From Qipengyuania vulgaris (lineage in GTDB: Bacteria; Pseudomonadota; Alphaproteobacteria; Sphingomonadales; Sphingomonadaceae), in assembly GCF_009827325.1 (NCBI RefSeq), contig NZ_WTYC01000007.1, forward strand, positions 52,106-116,105: a DNA stretch of 64,000 nt, read 5' to 3'. Below the pieces are notes generated by a model. It saw nothing but the letters and a program-made list of their open reading frames with translations. It had not been told where the DNA came from and ran no database searches. Position 1 is the stretch's first letter, and every line of letters starts with the position of its first letter. Made by a program: the position numbers and the translations under genes. Shown piece after piece: positions 61,556 to 64,000 of the stretch.

Positions 61556-64000
61556 CGGGAAATACCCGCGGCAAGGTAGTGAAGACAATGCCTTGAAGCG
61601 CGCAGAAAATGATGAAGCGTGCGACGACGTCCATGGTGACATTCGTGGGTGTGGTCATGATTCCTCGTGCCTCGCGAAATGCGAGATAGGCAGCCATTAT
61701 TACAGCGACCAAAACCACCTGACCCTGAAGCACCGAAAGCATAAAGACTGTAGCGCCCATGCCGTTCGCGGTCGGCACAAGCCCGGTCGCGAGCCACCCA
61801 GAGACGTCCAGATAGAGAGCGCCCACAAGTAGCCCTGCGGCGAGAGCTTCGAGCATCCAAGGCAAGTCTTCTGCTAGACGCCCTTCCTTGCTCGCGAGAA
61901 CGCGCCGTCCACCCCACGCGGCGAGCACAGCCAGAGCTTCGATGACGACAATCAATGCAGTTTCGCCAAGCGGCGGCGGCGCACTCCAGACCTCCGGGTT
62001 GATCCCATAGAGATAGAGATAAGCGAAGACGGCCATGAAACCGATCATGCCAATTACAACCATGAGCGTGTTCAGCGCCCACCAGCCATGACTTTTGGAA
62101 CCTGTGATCGCAATGGGCACCTCGATACCGCCCCCGATATCGGCCATTTCCTGCTTGAGGGGACGGTCAGTTTCCCACAGCCAGCGTAGCATGCTGAGCA
62201 CCGCAATGATCCCGCAGAAGATCGCAAAGGGGTATGCCTGAACGGTCAGAGAGAGGAAAAACAGCGCCGTGAATATTGCTGCCGACAGCGGCCATGGTGA
62301 AGGTCCGGGCATCAACTGGACATACTGGGGTTCAGCCATCACAGTCGAGGTGATTAGCGTCTCTCGCTGGCCGGTTGCCGATTTGGGCAGGAAATAGCGG
62401 CCCTCCTCGACTTCCTTGGAGATCTGCGGTCGATCCCAAAGAGGTTCACGCGAAGTTACGAGCGGAATTGAACGAGTGGAATAGAGCCCGGTCGGCAGCC
62501 ATTCGAGGGTTCCGCCTCCGTAAAGGTTCCCGGCGTCGTCATGGACCGTAAAACGGAACCTGCGCGCAAGATCGAAAAGGAACAGGAGTATACCCGCCGC
62601 CATGACGAAGGCGCCGATAGTGGAGACAAGGTTGAGCAGATCGAGGTCGCGCCCGGGCAAATAGGTATAAACTCGCCGCGGCATGCCCATGAGCCCGGTT
62701 AGGTGCATCGGGAAAAAGGTGATGTGGAGCCCGGCGAACATCAGCCAAAACACCCATTTGCCAAGCCGCTCGGACAGCGCACCGCTACTTGTCATGCCAT
62801 GCCAATGATAGAAGGCAGCAAACATGGGAAAGACCATTCCGCCCATAAGGACGTAATGCAGGTGGGCGACGATAAAATAGGTGTCGTGCGCCTGCCAGTC
62901 GAATGGCACCATGCCGACCATTACACCCGTCAGACCGCCCATGGTGAAGATCACGACGCTTCCCACCACAAACAAAGCGGGTGTGGTCCACTTGATCTTG
63001 CCACTTGCCAGCGTTGCGATCCAGCAGAACACCTGGATACCAGCCGGCAGGCTTACTGCCATGCTAGCGGCAGAGAAATATCCTGCCGAGACGCGAGGCA
63101 TATCGGTGGTAAACATGTGATGTGCCCACACACCGAAGCTGATGAAGCCGGTTGCCACCAGTGCGAGCACGTTGAGCCGGTAACCAACCAGCGGAACCTT
63201 GGCCACTGCGGCGACCATCATGCTCATGAGCCCGGCGGCTGGAATGAAAATGATATAAACTTCGGGATGGCCGAAGAACCAGAACAGGTGCTGCCAAAGC
63301 ATGGGATCGCCGCCACGCAAAGCATCGAAGAAGGGCCAGTTGAACGCTCGCTCGATTTCAAGCAACATCGTGCACAGGATGACGCTGGGGAAAGCCACCA
63401 CGATCATCACCGCAAAGACGAGCATTGCCCAGGCAAACATCGGCATCTTGTCGAGTGTCATTCCCGGGGCACGTGTTCGCAGCACTCCCACAATGATCTC
63501 TATCGCTCCCGCGATGGCTGAAATCTCGATGAAACCAATTCCGAGCAACCAGAAATCGGTATTTATGCCGGGGCTGAACGCGATGCTGGTAAGCGGGGGA
63601 TACATGAACCACCCGCCATCGGGCGCGAGACCGACGAACAGGGAGAGAAAGAACATCGTCCCGCCAACGAAATAGGCCCAGAAGGCAAAGGCCGAAAGGC
63701 GAGGGAATGGTAGGTCACGCGCGGCCAGCATCTGGGGCAGCAGCATGATTCCTATCGCTTCTACCATCGGCACAGCGAACAGGAACATCATCACCGTTCC
63801 GTGCATCGTAAAAAACTGGTTGTAGGTGTCGACGCCGAGAAAATCCTGCATCGGAGCAGCGAGCTGCACGCGCATGCCGAGAGCGAGGACGCCCGCTGCA
63901 AGGAAGAAACCAAAAGCAGTGACGACATACCAGAAGCCGACGTAATTGTTGTTTACCGCGGTCAGCCGGGCCCAACCCTTCGGTGCCTTCCATATTTCGG
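61548..64000 (-). CDS. Cytochrome c oxidase subunit I-III fusion (N-terminus outside window)
   Basis: Subunit I of a haem-copper oxidase with subunit III fused to its C-terminus, cut at the window edge. The visible part holds the low-spin haem ligand (TMHGTVMMFLFAVP), CuB and haem a3 ligands (WFFGHPEVYI; VWAHHMFTTDMP; AHLHYVLMGG) and, after about residue 600, subunit III helices. GHPEVY gives the A1-type D-channel glutamate. The frame runs on past position 64000 (GWARLTAVNNNYVGFWY). It reduces O2 and pumps protons. Confidence 0.94.
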   Translation of the reverse strand, partial: EIWKAPKGWARLTAVNNNYVGFWYVVTAFGFFLAAGVLALGMRVQLAAPMQDFLGVDTYNQFFTMHGTVMMFLFAVPMVEAIGIMLLPQMLAARDLPFPRLSAFAFWAYFVGGTMFFLSLFVGLAPDGGWFMYPPLTSIAFSPGINTDFWLLGIGFIEISAIAGAIEIIVGVLRTRAPGMTLDKMPMFAWAMLVFAVMIVVAFPSVILCTMLLEIERAFNWPFFDALRGGDPMLWQHLFWFFGHPEVYIIFIPAAGLMSMMVAAVAKVPLVGYRLNVLALVATGFISFGVWAHHMFTTDMPRVSAGYFSAASMAVSLPAGIQVFCWIATLASGKIKWTTPALFVVGSVVIFTMGGLTGVMVGMVPFDWQAHDTYFIVAHLHYVLMGGMVFPMFAAFYHWHGMTSSGALSERLGKWVFWLMFAGLHITFFPMHLTGLMGMPRRVYTYLPGRDLDLLNLVSTIGAFVMAAGILLFLFDLARRFRFTVHDDAGNLYGGGTLEWLPTGLYSTRSIPLVTSREPLWDRPQISKEVEEGRYFLPKSATGQRETLITSTVMAEPQYVQLMPGPSPWPLSAAIFTALFFLSLTVQAYPFAIFCGIIAVLSMLRWLWETDRPLKQEMADIGGGIEVPIAITGSKSHGWWALNTLMVVIGMIGFMAVFAYLYLYGINPEVWSAPPPLGETALIVVIEALAVLAAWGGRRVLASKEGRLAEDLPWMLEALAAGLLVGALYLDVSGWLATGLVPTANGMGATVFMLSVLQGQVVLVAVIMAAYLAFREARGIMTTPTNVTMDVVARFIIFCALQGIVFTTLPRVFPGV

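Overview
The window looks like chromosomal DNA of an alphaproteobacterium of the Sphingomonadales, most probably Erythrobacteraceae (Erythrobacter, Porphyrobacter or Qipengyuania-like). This is inferred from the high GC content, a DivL-type tyrosine pseudokinase, Flp/Tad pilins, a chlorophyllide 8-vinyl reductase, EcfG-like promoter sequences and tight gene overlaps. No database search was possible.

Left part (1-16.6 kb): a partial HTH-like gene and two GNAT acetyltransferases come first. A dense minus-strand block follows, read from right to left: ahcY, divL, tsaE, amgK, murU, addB, addA, trxA, with a LysR regulator and a GNAT gene beyond it. From divL to addA every junction overlaps by 4-8 bases. 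The block joins SAH recycling, cell-cycle signalling, tRNA t6A formation, peptidoglycan recycling and double-strand break repair. The ahcY leader can form two competing hairpins, one of them terminator-like. A small secreted protein and a Prx5-type peroxiredoxin follow.

Accessory stretch (16.6-20.9 kb): a BLUF blue-light sensor, small membrane proteins, an 8-vinyl reductase gene (bciA) for (bacterio)chlorophyll synthesis, and an IS110-family element of the IS1111 type. The element has subterminal inverted repeats and a non-coding right end that could encode its guide (bridge/seek) RNA.

Stress and core block (20.9-33.2 kb): folE, a PLD-type phospholipase/cardiolipin synthase and a hemerythrin protein form an operon behind an EcfG-like promoter. 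Then come a zincin peptidase, tRNA-Arg, mutT, two Flp pilins, an M48 lipoprotein peptidase, accA, xerD, a large secreted protein, aroK and aroB.

Propionate block (33.3-42.9 kb): propionyl-CoA carboxylase (pccA, pccB), methylmalonyl-CoA epimerase and mutase, plus biotin synthase, a haem-dependent oxidative N-demethylase-like protein and three small membrane proteins tucked between them. Together these carry propionyl-CoA to succinyl-CoA and supply the biotin cofactor. A pair of inverted REP-like repeats lies just before the mutase gene.

Right part (42.9-64 kb): tlyA, a lipoprotein, an unusual short transcription unit with an 18-codon frame behind a 15-base complement of the 16S rRNA 3' end, ilvE, a divergent LysR / pirin-azoR pair, an EamA transporter, nadE-pncC (NAD metabolism), an HWE-type sensor kinase, topoisomerase IB, a YghU-like GST and tRNA-Gln. 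A gene-poor, possibly decayed region (about 55-58.5 kb) follows, holding a small membrane protein and an outer-membrane barrel. The window closes with a ZIP-like transporter and an operon of a cytochrome oxidase subunit I-III fusion (cut by the window edge), two membrane proteins and a PQQ-type sorbosone dehydrogenase lipoprotein.
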